From Polyangiaceae bacterium (GTDB taxonomy: Bacteria; Myxococcota_A; Polyangia; Polyangiales; Polyangiaceae), in assembly GCA_019637265.1 (NCBI GenBank), contig JAHBVY010000001.1, positions 1,736,001 through 1,800,000 on the forward strand: 64,000 bases of DNA. The letters run 5' to 3'. Positions 1-8,778 of the stretch are shown piece after piece. The notes under the pieces were generated by a model. It searched no databases. It was given only the letters and a program-made list of their open reading frames with translations, and was not told the origin of the DNA. The translations under genes and the position numbers were made by a program. Position 1 is the first letter of the stretch, and every line of letters starts with the position of its first letter.

Positions 1-2
1 CG

Positions 3-905
3 CTCTACCATGGGGACTGCCTCGAGGTGCTCGCGGCGCTGCCGCCCCGGCGCCGCTTCGACCTGGCCTACCTGGACCCACCGTTCGCGACCCAGACCCT
101 CTTCGGCGCGCGTCAGGAGCGCGGCGAGCGCAGCCGGGGAGAGACCGCTTACCGCGACGTGTTCCCCAGCGTGGACGCTTGGGCCGCGGTGATGCGGCCA
201 CGGCTCGTCGCGATCGGGGCGCGGCTCAGCGCTCAGGGCAGCCTGTGGCTGCACCTGGATCACCGCTTGGTGCACGACGCCAAGTGCCTGTGCGACGCGC
301 TGTTCGGCCGCGCGGCGTTTCGCGGCGAGGTGATCTGGGTGCCGGGCAACGGCGCGCGGGGCGGCCACGGCCCCCGCGTCACCCATCAGACGCTGCTCAT
401 CTACGCGCCGCACGGCGACCTGCTCTGGAACGCAGCGCACGCGAGCCTGCGCGAGCCCTACGCCGAGATCAGCCAGCAAAGGCACTTCCGCCACGTGGAC
501 GCCGACGGGCGCCGCTACCGCGAGCGCGTCGTCCGCGGCAAGGCGTACCGCTACTTCGCCGACGTCGGCCGGGTGCGGAGCAGCGTGTGGGACGACTGCC
601 CCGCGATGCGCGCCAACACCCCCAGGAGCCGTGAGACCACGGGCTACCCCACCCAGAAGCCCGAAGCGCTGCTCGAGCGCGTCCTCCACGCGGCGACGAA
701 CGAGGGCAGCTGGGTGCTCGATCCCATGTGCGGCTCCGGCACCACCCTGGCCGTCGCGCGCCGCCTCGGGCGGCGCTTCGTGGGCATCGACAGCTCCCCC
801 GTCGCCGCGCGCGTCGCCAGCGAGCGCCTCAGTATCCCCGCGGAAATCATTGGGGTCACGCGCCGCGCGCGGCCGCGAGCACGGCGTCCACCGCGCTCGG
901 GTTAG
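3..905 (+). CDS. Site-specific DNA methyltransferase (N4/N6 amino-type), 5' partial
   Basis: The reading frame enters from the window edge, so the true start lies upstream; the visible protein begins LYHGDCLEVL, typical of the first residues of N4/N6 DNA methylases. Motif IV (DPPF, bases 75-86) precedes the SAM-binding motif I (DPMCGSGTT, from base 720), which is the beta-class order. The product should methylate the exocyclic amino group of adenine or cytosine in DNA with SAM. No restriction endonuclease is visible in the window, so it may be an orphan methylase or its partner may lie upstream. Its last 50 bp overlap the 3' end of the convergent acetoacetyl-CoA synthetase gene. Target specificity cannot be read from the sequence. 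Confidence 0.85.
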   Translation, partial: LYHGDCLEVLAALPPRRRFDLAYLDPPFATQTLFGARQERGERSRGETAYRDVFPSVDAWAAVMRPRLVAIGARLSAQGSLWLHLDHRLVHDAKCLCDALFGRAAFRGEVIWVPGNGARGGHGPRVTHQTLLIYAPHGDLLWNAAHASLREPYAEISQQRHFRHVDADGRRYRERVVRGKAYRYFADVGRVRSSVWDDCPAMRANTPRSRETTGYPTQKPEALLERVLHAATNEGSWVLDPMCGSGTTLAVARRLGRRFVGIDSSPVAARVASERLSIPAEIIGVTRRARPRARRPPRSG

Positions 906-2916
906 CCAGGGTGCCTGGGTTGATCACGCGCTCGCGCGGCGCCCCCGCGAGCAGCCGCTTGATCGGCACCTCCAGCTTCTTGCCGCTGATGGTGCGCGGC
1001 ACGTCCGCCACCGGGATCAACCGATCCGGCACGTGCCGCGGGCTGAGCTCGGTGCGCAGCGCGCGCTTCAGCCGCGCCGCGAGCTCCTCCGTGAGCTCCT
1101 GCCCCGGCGCGAGCACGACGAACAGCCACAGCTCGCCCTCTTGCTCCAAGGTGCCGGTGTCCACCACCAGGCTGTCGGCGAGCTCACTGAAGCCATCCAC
1201 CACGCGGTAGAACTCGCTGGTGCCCATGCGCACGCCGCCGCGGTTCAGCGTGGAGTCGCTGCGCCCGTAGATCACGCAGCTCCCACGCGGCGTGAGCTTG
1301 ATCCAGTCGCCGTGGCGCCACACGCCCTGAAACGTCGAGAAGTAAGCCTCGCGGTAGCGTTCCCCGCTCGCATCGCCGAAGAAGCCGACCGGCATCGATG
1401 GCATCGGCGCCCGCAGCACCAGCTCCCCCACCTCATCGATGACGGGCTCGGCGCTGGGGCCCCACGCCTCCACCCAGGCGCCCAGCTCCGCGCACTGGAT
1501 CTCCCCCGCGTGCACCGGGAGCAGCGGGCACGAGCCGACGAACGCCGTGCACACGTCCGTGCCCCCGCTCACCGAGCCCAGTAAGACATGCTCGCTGACT
1601 TCTCGATACACCCAGCCAAAACCGTCCGCCGGCAGCGGCGCCCCCGTGCTGCCCAAGCCGCGCAGCCGCGATAGGTCCACCTCCTGACCAGGCCTGAGCC
1701 CCGCCTTGCGGCACGCGATCAAATACGGCGCGCTGGTGCCGAAGTAAGTCACCTGGTGCGCCTCCGCGAGGCGCCACAGCCGCCCCAAATCCGGGTGCCC
1801 CGGGCTCCCCTCGTAGAGCACCACCGCCGCGCCGACGCACAGCCCGCTCACGAGGTAATTCCACATCATCCACCCCGTGGTGGAGAACCAGAAGAAGCGA
1901 TCCTTCGGGCCCAAGTCGCAGTGCAGCGCGAGGCTCTTCAGGTGCTCCAGCAAGATCCCCCCGTGGCCGTGCACGATGGGCTTCGGCAGGCCCGTGGTGC
2001 CGCTCGAGTAGAGGATGTAGAGCGGGTGCCCGAACGGCACTCGCTCGAAGTCGAGCGGCTCCCTCTCCGAGCGCTCGTCAGTGGCGCTCACTGAAGCGGT
2101 CCCCCCATGACCGAGCACCTCCTCGAAGTCGAGCCACCCCTCCGGCGCCTCGGTGTTTCCACGTCGCACCACCACGGAGTGCTGGAGGCTCACGAGCCCC
2201 GCGCGGATCTGCGCGAGCTCCTCACGGCGGTCGAAGCGGCGCCCGCCGTACACGTACTCATCCACCGCGAGCAGCACCTTCGGCTCGATCTGCGCGAAGC
2301 GATCGAGCACGCTCTTCACCCCGAACTCCGGTGAGGCGCTCGACCACACGGCGCCGAGCGAGGCCGCCGCCAGGAACGCCACCAGCGCCTCCACGTGGTT
2401 CGGCAAATAAGCGACCACGCGATCCCCACGCGCGACCCCCAGCCGCCGAAGGCCCGCGCGCGCCCGCCGCACCCGCTCGGCCAGCGCCGCGAAGCTGAGC
2501 TCCGTGACGGCGCCCGCCTCGTCCTCGTAGATCACCGCCAGGCGCTCGCTCCGCTCCCGCAGCGCGTGCTCCGCGTAGTTCAGGGTGACCCCAGGGAACC
2601 ACTCGGCGCCCGGCATCTCCCGCTGCGTGAGCACCGCCTCACGAGATGCCGAGCGGAAATAGCTCGCGTCGAGGGGCGGCGCGCCGGGGTCAGCGCCGTC
2701 TGCGACCATCCGCACCTCGAAGTACTCCGCGATGGAAGCCCAGAACGCCTCCACCTCGCCCACCGACCACGCGTGCAGCGCCTGGTAGTCATCGAAGTCG
2801 AGCCCCCGCTCCACGCGCAGCCACCGGAGGTAGTCAGTCAGCCTGGCTGACTCGAGCGTCGCCGCGCTCGGCTCCCACAGCAGCTCGCCCTCACGGGTCA
2901 CCTCCAAGTCCGTCAT
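856..2916 (-). CDS. Acetoacetate-CoA ligase (acetoacetyl-CoA synthetase)
   Basis: A 686-residue adenylate-forming enzyme that would activate acetoacetate with ATP and CoA to acetoacetyl-CoA, feeding ketone-body or polyhydroxybutyrate carbon back into metabolism in the cytoplasm. Seen: an N-terminal ACAS_N-like segment (first 120 residues), the P-loop-like ILYSSGTTGLPKP, the FFWFSTTGWMMWNYL motif typical of acetoacetyl-CoA synthetases, an adenylation core with GSVSGGTDVC, and a C-terminal AMP-binding domain ending with the acylation lysine motif SGKKLEVPIK. The length fits the family (about 650-680). The start ATG at 2916 is the first in frame and gives a full N-terminus. Stand-alone gene; its 3' end overlaps the methyltransferase gene in antisense by 50 bp. 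Confidence 0.9.
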   Translation of the reverse strand: MTDLEVTREGELLWEPSAATLESARLTDYLRWLRVERGLDFDDYQALHAWSVGEVEAFWASIAEYFEVRMVADGADPGAPPLDASYFRSASREAVLTQREMPGAEWFPGVTLNYAEHALRERSERLAVIYEDEAGAVTELSFAALAERVRRARAGLRRLGVARGDRVVAYLPNHVEALVAFLAAASLGAVWSSASPEFGVKSVLDRFAQIEPKVLLAVDEYVYGGRRFDRREELAQIRAGLVSLQHSVVVRRGNTEAPEGWLDFEEVLGHGGTASVSATDERSEREPLDFERVPFGHPLYILYSSGTTGLPKPIVHGHGGILLEHLKSLALHCDLGPKDRFFWFSTTGWMMWNYLVSGLCVGAAVVLYEGSPGHPDLGRLWRLAEAHQVTYFGTSAPYLIACRKAGLRPGQEVDLSRLRGLGSTGAPLPADGFGWVYREVSEHVLLGSVSGGTDVCTAFVGSCPLLPVHAGEIQCAELGAWVEAWGPSAEPVIDEVGELVLRAPMPSMPVGFFGDASGERYREAYFSTFQGVWRHGDWIKLTPRGSCVIYGRSDSTLNRGGVRMGTSEFYRVVDGFSELADSLVVDTGTLEQEGELWLFVVLAPGQELTEELAARLKRALRTELSPRHVPDRLIPVADVPRTISGKKLEVPIKRLLAGAPRERVINPGTLANPSAVDAVLAAARGA

Positions 2917-3025
2917 GCCCCCGTCATAGGGAAACTCGCGAACCGAATCCAGCCCGCCCGCCGGATCGGGCGTCGCCGAACGCGAGCCGAGGGATCACCC
3001 GTCACCTCCCAGCGCGCTAGCGGCC

Positions 3026-3052
3026 TTCTTTTTGGGGGTTGGCTCACGGCGC
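3026..3052 (-). repeat. Dispersed G-run/T-run motif, copy 1
   Basis: Matches the window-wide motif TTTTTGGGGGTTGG followed by a CGGC-containing segment. It lies between the start of the acetoacetyl-CoA synthetase gene and the stop of the upstream membrane-protein gene, so it sits just downstream of the latter. Confidence 0.6.
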
Positions 3053-3058
3053 GCGGCG

Positions 3059-4192
3059 TCAAAGCCCGATCGCAGCACGCTGGGCGGCGTTCTCGCGGCT
3101 GTCTTGGCGGCGCCACAAGAGGCCATCCAAGAGGTAGTGAGTGAACTGCGGCAGCGCCAAGAGCGGCACCAAGAGCGTGAGCCCCAGGTGCCCCAGCTCA
3201 CCGTAAGGGTCGCCGAACAGCCAGCCGTGCTCGCGCCACACGAGCTTGTCCCAGAACAGCTCCTCCACGAACGCCAGCACCAGCACCGTGCCGAGGAACG
3301 CAGCCACCCCGCCGCGCATGAGGTGCGAGCCAGGTGCCCCCGGCGCCAATCGCCGCCGCGCCTGGGCGTAGTGATAGAGCAGCACCAGGTAGGGCACGCC
3401 GTGGGCGAGCACGTTGGTGACGGTGAACTCCACGTCGCTATTGGTGGCGACGATGCCGACGTACCAAATGAGCGCCGTGGTGGTGACCACCACGATCTTG
3501 CCCACCTGGAGCTCACCGCGAGCGCGGAGCAGCCACAGCTGCCGCGCCGCGAACACCGCGAGCGCCAGCACCCACGCGCCGCGCATCACCGGCAATACGG
3601 CGCTCGCCAACGCGCCCACCTGCGCGAAGTCGCCTTGCACGAACCACTGAAAGCGCGTCTCGCTCAAGTGGGCGTGCCAGTGCACGATGGGGTACAGCGT
3701 GGCGGCGTACACCGCCATATCGTCAATGACTCTGTCTACTATCCCCTGCTCGGCGCCTGCCCGGTTGGCCCGGGCGCGGTACAGGCCAACCCACCCCACC
3801 TGCTGGCGAACGAAGTGGAAGACAGCGACGTAAGCGAGCACCCGCCAGAACCACAGCGAGCCTTGGCTGTAGAGCGCCACACCCATGCCGTAGGCCAAGG
3901 CAGGTGCCAACCAGTAGCGCAACCGATGTCGCCGCAGCTCCTCCGGATCGAGGTAGGTGCGAAACAGGGTGGACCACACGTGGGCCACGTCGACGCCCAG
4001 CACCAAGAGCACCCAACCCCACGCGGGCAGCTCACCCGGCGCGAGCCCCGCGCTCCGCAGCGCGAACAACAAGGCGAAGGCGAGCAGCGTCGTCCCACCG
4101 AACACCAGCAGGTCGACCTCACGACCCCACAGCCACGGCCCGAAGCGAGCGCGCGGCGCCGGCTGAGACGCAGCGACGGCCGGCTGAGACAT
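3059..4192 (-). CDS. Polytopic membrane protein of unknown function, histidine-rich
   Basis: A 377-residue integral membrane protein with about nine hydrophobic segments. The function is not recognised. Histidines recur at membrane boundaries (HVW, HFVRQQ, HWHAH, AHGVPY, LYHYA, THYLLDG), a pattern seen in di-metal membrane oxidases and hydroxylases, but I see no canonical motif that would name the family. I chose the ATG at 4192 (MSQPAVAAS) rather than 4228 because the extra 12 residues are basic and uninformative. It is divergent from the ferritin-like lipoprotein gene with about 125 bp between the two starts, so the promoters may be shared. Confidence 0.75.
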   Translation of the reverse strand: MSQPAVAASQPAPRARFGPWLWGREVDLLVFGGTTLLAFALLFALRSAGLAPGELPAWGWVLLVLGVDVAHVWSTLFRTYLDPEELRRHRLRYWLAPALAYGMGVALYSQGSLWFWRVLAYVAVFHFVRQQVGWVGLYRARANRAGAEQGIVDRVIDDMAVYAATLYPIVHWHAHLSETRFQWFVQGDFAQVGALASAVLPVMRGAWVLALAVFAARQLWLLRARGELQVGKIVVVTTTALIWYVGIVATNSDVEFTVTNVLAHGVPYLVLLYHYAQARRRLAPGAPGSHLMRGGVAAFLGTVLVLAFVEELFWDKLVWREHGWLFGDPYGELGHLGLTLLVPLLALPQFTHYLLDGLLWRRQDSRENAAQRAAIGL

Positions 4193-4317
4193 GGAAGGTA
4201 CTCTAGAGCACCGTCCGATCGCCGCCAAACGGGCGGTGCGGCTTCCTCCCCGGTGCTCTTTCTCTTTTGAGCACGACGAACGGTAGCCCGCTCGTCGCGC
4301 TGGCCTATGCTCCCGCG

Positions 4318-5478
4318 ATGCAGCGAGACCTCGCGTGGCTGCTCGGCGGCCTCGGGCTCGTCAGCGTGGCGTGCGATCCAAGCCCGAGTGAGCCGCGGCC
4401 TGGCCCCGGGGCATCGGCAATGCCCCTGACGACCGCGAGCTTCACCCCCACGGGCAGCGGCAGCGCGGGCGAGATCCCACACCCGCCCGCCGGCCGCTGG
4501 TGCGCCGCGCCAAGGACGACCAACGCCATGCGCTTCGTCGGCTCCCCGGAGGTCGAGGGCTGCGCGAAGTTCATCAACGGCGAGGAGATCCCCGCCGGGC
4601 AGGACCGCACGCCGGAGTACATCGGGATGCCGCGCAGCACGATCGGCTTCCACGATCCCATCCTGAGCAAGATGCAGCGCACGGCGCAGGGCAACGTCCC
4701 CATCTGCTGTTACAACTGGCGCGAGAAGGCGCCGGGGGGTCGCCCGCTCGTGCTGGGTGGCGTCGCCTGGTTCGTGCGCCCGCTGCTCGCCACGCTGCAC
4801 GAGCCGAGTGAGGCCAGCCCGCTGGCGGCGCTCGAGCTCCCACCGGAGTCCGAGCGCCCGCGCCTCGCGCGCCATTTCTTGGAGCAAGCCGCCCTGGAGC
4901 ACGCGAGCGTCGCCTCCTTCCTGCGCGCCCGTCGGCTGCTGGCCTGGCACGGCGCCCCCCGCGAGCTCTTGGAGCGCTACCGAGCAGCCAGCCTCGAAGA
5001 GCAGGCGCACGCCGACTCCTGCCTCGGCATCGCGCGTCGCTACGGCGCACCCGCGCTCGGCTTCCCGGAGCTCGAGCTGCCCGCCCCCGCCCCCACCACC
5101 CTGCAAGAGCTGGCGTACGCCACCCTCACCGAAGGGCTCGAGCCCGAGGCCTCCGCCGCCCTCGCGCTCCACCGCGTCGGGATGGCGGCGCGCTGCCCCG
5201 CGCTGGCGCGCGTCCTGCTCCAAATCGCCCAAGACGAGCTCGGCCACGCGCGGCTCGCGCTGGACACCCTCGGCTGGTGCCGTCGCCGCGGCGTCGACAT
5301 CGCGTCGCTCGCCAGCGCCGCGCGGCGCGCCCAGGAGCAGTCCGCGCCTCCACCGCAAAAGGCCGTGAGCCTGCCCAAGCCGAGCCCCCTCGGCGAGCTC
5401 CACGAAGCCGACTGGCCAGCGCTCCGCGCCTGGTGCTGGGAGCACGCCCTCACCCCCGCTCTCAAACAGCTCAGCTGA
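4318..5478 (+). CDS. Ferritin-like domain lipoprotein
   Basis: The start at ATG 4318 gives a clean lipoprotein signal (MQRDLAWLLGG...SVAC, lipobox Cys about residue 19), so the protein should be anchored in the envelope. After a low-complexity linker and a Cys-containing region, the C-terminal half carries a four-helix ferritin-like pattern: LEQAALEH, LEEQAHAD (ExxH), LEPEAS and QDELGHAR (ExxH), the expected carboxylate and histidine ligands of a di-iron site. This type is common in myxobacterial genomes and of unknown role; oxidative-stress or metal handling is inference. It is the last gene before a 348-bp noncoding gap. Confidence 0.8.
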   Translation: MQRDLAWLLGGLGLVSVACDPSPSEPRPGPGASAMPLTTASFTPTGSGSAGEIPHPPAGRWCAAPRTTNAMRFVGSPEVEGCAKFINGEEIPAGQDRTPEYIGMPRSTIGFHDPILSKMQRTAQGNVPICCYNWREKAPGGRPLVLGGVAWFVRPLLATLHEPSEASPLAALELPPESERPRLARHFLEQAALEHASVASFLRARRLLAWHGAPRELLERYRAASLEEQAHADSCLGIARRYGAPALGFPELELPAPAPTTLQELAYATLTEGLEPEASAALALHRVGMAARCPALARVLLQIAQDELGHARLALDTLGWCRRRGVDIASLASAARRAQEQSAPPPQKAVSLPKPSPLGELHEADWPALRAWCWEHALTPALKQLS

Positions 5479-5826
5479 CCGTAGAGGCAGGCCCCCGTGC
5501 CTGCCCTCAATCGCAGTGCCCCTGTTCACCACGGGTGGCCCTCACCGGCCATCCCCAGCGCGGCGTCGACGCGCGCTCTCCCGAGCCGTTCGCCGGCGAA
5601 GCGGCGGGAAACCGACCTGCTCGAGCGTGGCCGCGTCGTCGCCCTACCCCTGCGGGCGTCGTCTCGAAACGACACTCGCAGGCGGGCGATCCCTTTCAAG
5701 TCTGAAGGCCTGGCTCGCTGCCGCCGCGGGTGCTGGTCCGGAGTTCGCCCACTTAGCCCCGCCCCAGGGCAGACGGCCGACATCTCTCGAAGGTTGGCCC
5801 GCGCGCTGCATTGGGCCTCGGCAGCT
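5479..5826. other. 348-bp noncoding gap with REP-like hairpins
   Basis: No convincing gene. Just after the upstream stop lies an inverted repeat with 7-bp arms (GGCAGGC at 5486-5492, GCCTGCC at 5499-5505) inside the phrase GTAGAGGCAGGCCCCCGTGC, which resembles widespread REP-type palindromes and could terminate the upstream transcript. A further imperfect palindrome (CACGGGTGGCC / GGCC) follows near 5530. The rest looks like ordinary upstream sequence of the AAA+ regulator. Confidence 0.5.
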
Positions 5827-6717
5827 ATGATCTCCATCCCTTCCCCAAGCCAACGTCCGCCGGCATTGATCGGCACCAGCCCACCCACCCTGCGCCTCCA
5901 AGAGCAGGTGCTCCACGCCAGCCGTACCCACAGCCACCTGCTCATCGTCGGCGCCACCGGCACCGCGAAGAGCTCCGTCGCGCACGCCGTCTGGGCCGGA
6001 CGCGGCGGGAGTGAGCCCCAGGCGTTGCTCAGCTGCCTCGCCTGTGACCCCTCACAGCACGAGCAGCAGCTGTTCGGCGATGGTGAGGATCCCGGCCTAG
6101 TGGAGGCGGCTCGCGGCGGGGTGCTGCACATCACCCACGTGGACCAGCTGAGCCTCGCCGCGCAGCGGCGACTGGCAGCGGCGCTGCCGAGCCTCGACCT
6201 GCAACTGATCGCCTCGAGTCGGCGCGCACCCGAGGAGGCGGGGGGCAAGGCGTTCGCGCCCGAGCTGGTGGCCCGATTCGGCGCGCCGGTGGAGCTCGCG
6301 CCCCTGAGCGAGCGCAGCCAAGATTTGCCGGCGCTGATCGCCCTCTACATCGCGGAGCTCGCGGTCGCGGCGCGTGGCCCGATGCGCCTCCACCCCGACG
6401 CGATGGCGGCGCTCACCGCCTACCCCTGGCCCGGCAACGTGCGCGAGCTGGCGAGCGTGATCCAACACGCCCTGCTCTGCACCGAAGGCCCCGAAATCCA
6501 GCTGCGCGATCTGCCCGCGGCGATCCAAGGCGCGCGCCCCCAGAGCGAGGAGCCCGAGGTGCTCGACCTCCGCGTGCTCGAGCAGCGCGCGATCCAGCGA
6601 GCGCTCCAGCGCACGGGCGGCTGCATGGCGCAGGCCGCGCGCCTGCTCGGCATCGGGCGCGCCACCATCTACCGCAAGCTGGCGGCGAATCCCAACATCG
6701 GTGAGCTGGGCAACTGA
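5827..6717 (+). CDS. AAA+ regulator with Fis-type HTH, lacking the GAFTGA loop
   Basis: A 296-residue protein built like the output half of sigma54 enhancer-binding proteins: Walker A GATGTAKSS, a Walker B-like GGVLHITHVDQ, the YPWPGNVRELASV region of the lid and a C-terminal Fis-type helix-turn-helix (AARLLGIGRATIYRKL). Between Walker A and Walker B, where EBPs carry the sigma54-contacting GAFTGA loop, the protein reads LFGDGEDPGLVEAARGG: the loop is gone. The Walker B Asp-Glu pair is also altered (HVD instead of LDE). It therefore probably binds DNA and nucleotide but is unlikely to activate sigma54 polymerase; a repressor or architectural role is inference. There is no N-terminal sensor domain. 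Start chosen at ATG 5827, just before the AAA+ domain. Confidence 0.75.
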   Translation: MISIPSPSQRPPALIGTSPPTLRLQEQVLHASRTHSHLLIVGATGTAKSSVAHAVWAGRGGSEPQALLSCLACDPSQHEQQLFGDGEDPGLVEAARGGVLHITHVDQLSLAAQRRLAAALPSLDLQLIASSRRAPEEAGGKAFAPELVARFGAPVELAPLSERSQDLPALIALYIAELAVAARGPMRLHPDAMAALTAYPWPGNVRELASVIQHALLCTEGPEIQLRDLPAAIQGARPQSEEPEVLDLRVLEQRAIQRALQRTGGCMAQAARLLGIGRATIYRKLAANPNIGELGN

Positions 6718-6735
6718 GGGACGCCGCGACGGGTA

Positions 6736-6746
6736 GTCAGTCTGAC
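6736..6746. repeat. Palindrome GTCAG-T-CTGAC
   Basis: An 11-bp perfect palindrome of a type that recurs in this window; it is followed by the degenerate relative AGTCTGACT at 6757-6765. It lies just downstream of the AAA+ regulator. Confidence 0.5.
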
Positions 6747-6791
6747 CGGGCAGTTAGTCTGACTGATGGCAGACCGAGAGCGCAGGCGATG

Positions 6792-6824
6792 GGCAGTGAG
6801 TCTGACGATGGCAGACTCACTGCC
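6792..6824. terminator. Bidirectional hairpin terminator candidate
   Basis: Perfect 13-bp inverted repeat (GGCAGTGAGTCTG at 6792-6804, its complement at 6812-6824) with a 7-nt loop. It lies between two convergent genes, so it could stop transcription from both sides. There is no T-run, so it is not a canonical intrinsic terminator. Confidence 0.6.
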
Positions 6825-6895
6825 TCACGCGGCTCGCGCCTTCATCGAGTCTCCATCGAGCCCGGCGCTTCACCGAGCTCGAGTCTCCCTGCGGC

Positions 6896-7537
6896 TCAGG
6901 ACTTGAGCGTGCCGACCACGCTCGGCGGCCGCGCCGCCTGCACCTTGCGATCATAGTAGTGGTAGGTGTGGCGGCGGCCCAGCTTCTGCTCCCGCGCGGC
7001 GGCGGCGAGCGCCTCCTCTTCCGGGGTGAGCGGCGGCTCGATCTCCGGGCTCGCGCGGTCGCGGATCACGATGACGTTGCACGGCGCGTCGCGCGCGATC
7101 GCCTCGGCGACCGACCCGAACAGCACGCGCCGCAGCCCGCGCCGCCCATGACTCGAGACGCAGATGAAGTCGGCGTCCACCTCGATGGCGATGCGGCGCA
7201 GCTCACTCGCCGGGTCCCCTTGGCCCAGGTGGATCACCACCGGACAGGGTAGCTCACCGTTCTGGTGCTTGTAGGCCCGAAGCCAGTCATCCACCCAATC
7301 CTGGGTGAAGCGAGCGGCCTCCCCCACGTCCACCACGCGGCCATCCAGCCGCTCGGGGGTGTCCATCTCCGAGGGCACCTCCAGGCGCACCCCCGTCTCG
7401 TAAGGGGACGCCACGTGGACCACGTGCAGCGCCTTGGTCTCGCGTTGGCTCGCGAGCTCCAGGGCGCCACTCAGCGCCTTCACGCCGTAGGTTGAGAAAT
7501 CGATGCCGGCGACCAGGACTTGGGGTTTGGAACTCAT
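6896..7537 (-). CDS. Universal stress protein (UspA family)
   Basis: Single-domain UspA protein of 213 residues. Seen: N-terminal VLVAGIDFSTYG strand-loop and the ATP-binding signature near the C-terminus (SSHGRRGLRRVLFGSVAEAI, matching G-x2-G-x9-G-S). The family binds ATP and helps survive starvation and stress in the cytoplasm. A tail of about 45 residues (after PEEEALAAAAREQK) is charged and not part of the usual fold. The start at ATG 7537 is supported by a strong GGAGGTG ribosome-binding site six bases upstream; an earlier in-frame start at 7558 lacks this. Monocistronic, converging on the AAA+ regulator. Confidence 0.9.
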   Translation of the reverse strand: MSSKPQVLVAGIDFSTYGVKALSGALELASQRETKALHVVHVASPYETGVRLEVPSEMDTPERLDGRVVDVGEAARFTQDWVDDWLRAYKHQNGELPCPVVIHLGQGDPASELRRIAIEVDADFICVSSHGRRGLRRVLFGSVAEAIARDAPCNVIVIRDRASPEIEPPLTPEEEALAAAAREQKLGRRHTYHYYDRKVQAARPPSVVGTLKS

Positions 7538-7756
7538 GCTTGCACCTCCGGCGCGCACTATTCAGGACGCGTGCCACCGCCCACAAGCCCCAGGGTGCGT
7601 CAGTTCTTCCCGTAAAGACACACCGCAGCTCTCACAGGAGGCGCTCGATTTGCGCGCCCCGAGCCGCTCCCAGCCCGCTCCAGCGCCCGCTAGAGCACGA
7701 ATGACCGCTCCAGAAGGCTTCGCGCGCTACGTTCGTGCTCCGGCAAATTTTGCAGG

Positions 7757-7789
7757 TTTTTCTCGGGGGGGGTTGGACGGCACCGCACC
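7757..7789 (+). repeat. Dispersed G-run/T-run motif, copy 2
   Basis: One of the fullest copies: TTTTCTC followed by eight G and then TTGGACGGCACCGCACC. It lies in the 363-bp gene-free stretch between the stress protein start and tRNA-Thr. Confidence 0.65.
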
Positions 7790-7804
7790 CAAGCGCGCCG
7801 GTAG

Positions 7805-7825
7805 GGGCGGGTTTCAAACCCGCCC
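7805..7825. repeat. REP-like inverted repeat GGGCGGGTTT-C-AAACCCGCCC
   Basis: Perfect 10-bp inverted repeat with one central base, next to the dispersed motif. Near-identical palindromes are known as REP-like elements in other bacteria. It may form a very stable hairpin upstream of the tRNA gene. The rest of 7538-7900 shows no gene. Confidence 0.6.
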
Positions 7826-7900
7826 TGCCCCGGCTATCAACCGCGCCGGGGTCATCGTGCCTTGACTCGCAAGACGCCCCACGTATCATCCCGCGCCCTC

Positions 7901-7973
<73 letters not shown>

Positions 7974-8136
7974 CCGCAGAGAACCCAGAGGCTCCGCGCT
8001 CTCTACCTCCCCCCACGGGGAGCAGGTGGGGAGCAGCGGGTGCGCCCACTGCGCGAGGAGCTCATCCAGGAGGCGCGCATGACGCTCCCTGATGACCATG
8101 TGGTGACCCCACGTTGGCGCGCGTGGTGAGAAGACC

Positions 8137-8496
8137 ATGGGTGAAACGTCGGAAATCTGGTTCAGGTTTGGGTGTTCCGCAGAAGAAGCTGTGAGCAAGA
8201 TCGCGCGCGTCTTGAGCCTCGAGTTCGAGCGAACTGGCGAAGCGGAATGGAAGTCTGGCCGCGTAGAACAACACCTGCTGCTCTTCCGGAGCAGCAAGGT
8301 CGAGACGAGTTTTTTTGTGGATGATGGGGAAGAGCCATGGGCGGGCTCTGACTTTTTGCTCCGCTACCACCGCGGTCTAGGAAACGCGCCAGCCGCGCGC
8401 GTAGACTTTGAGCGACTGAAGGTACTCGGGGTGCCAATGAAGCTGAGCATCGACTCCGGTGACACCGAAGCCCACTTCGACCCCACCTCCAAGTGA
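8137..8496 (+). CDS. Small hypothetical protein, possible accessory gene next to tRNA
   Basis: A 119-residue soluble protein rich in Phe, Glu and Lys, with no signal peptide and no recognised domain. Its alternating hydrophobic pattern (LLLFRSSKVETSFFVDD, SDFLLRYHR) suggests a mixed alpha/beta fold. G+C and codon use are lower than in neighbouring genes, and it sits just after tRNA-Thr, a common integration point, so acquisition by transfer is possible. Size and style recall immunity proteins, but no toxin partner is visible, so I do not assign that function. Start ATG 8137 has only a weak upstream purine stretch. Confidence 0.5.
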   Translation: MGETSEIWFRFGCSAEEAVSKIARVLSLEFERTGEAEWKSGRVEQHLLLFRSSKVETSFFVDDGEEPWAGSDFLLRYHRGLGNAPAARVDFERLKVLGVPMKLSIDSGDTEAHFDPTSK

Positions 8497-8524
8497 GCCC
8501 CGGAGCCTTCGGCTCACCCGCAGG

Positions 8525-8540
8525 CCGTGTGATCACGGCG
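8525..8540. terminator. Hairpin GCCGTG-TGAT-CACGGC
   Basis: Perfect 6-bp stem with a 4-nt loop directly after the small hypothetical gene, preceded by a second small hairpin (GAGCC-TTC-GGCTC). It could separate that gene from the argJ transcription unit. Confidence 0.4.
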
Positions 8541-8566
8541 TCTCGCATGACCCCAAGGAGGCCACC

Positions 8567-8778
8567 ATGAGCAAGAAGACTGGAGCAGGGCTCAGCTTCG
8601 CAGAGGCGCTGAAGGTATGGAGGTCGCCACGCCGGAGCAGATGGCGTACTTCCGAAGCCAGCAGGCGAGCGACGACGCCGACCGCGAGTTTGGGGCGCCG
8701 CCGAAGGGCGGGCGCCCCCGCCAAGGCGCTGTGGTTGAGCCCGTGGCGGGCGCCCGCCGCATGCACGAGGAAGAGTGA
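8567..8778 (+). pseudogene. Small gene upstream of argJ, apparently split by a frameshift
   Basis: An excellent ribosome-binding site (AAGGAGG, 8554-8560) precedes ATG 8567, whose frame reads MSKKTGAGLSFAEALK and then turns into low-quality Arg-rich sequence. Shifting by one base near 8612-8617 restores a natural-looking continuation, MEVATPEQMAYFRSQQASDD and on to RRMHEEE, stop at 8776-8778. The likely original product is about 70 residues and would end in a TGA overlapping the argJ ATG (ATGA), implying translational coupling. Either a one-base deletion broke it, or two short products are made, or the base call is wrong. No function is recognised; the size and small charged character would suit an antitoxin-like protein, but this is speculation. 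Confidence 0.5.
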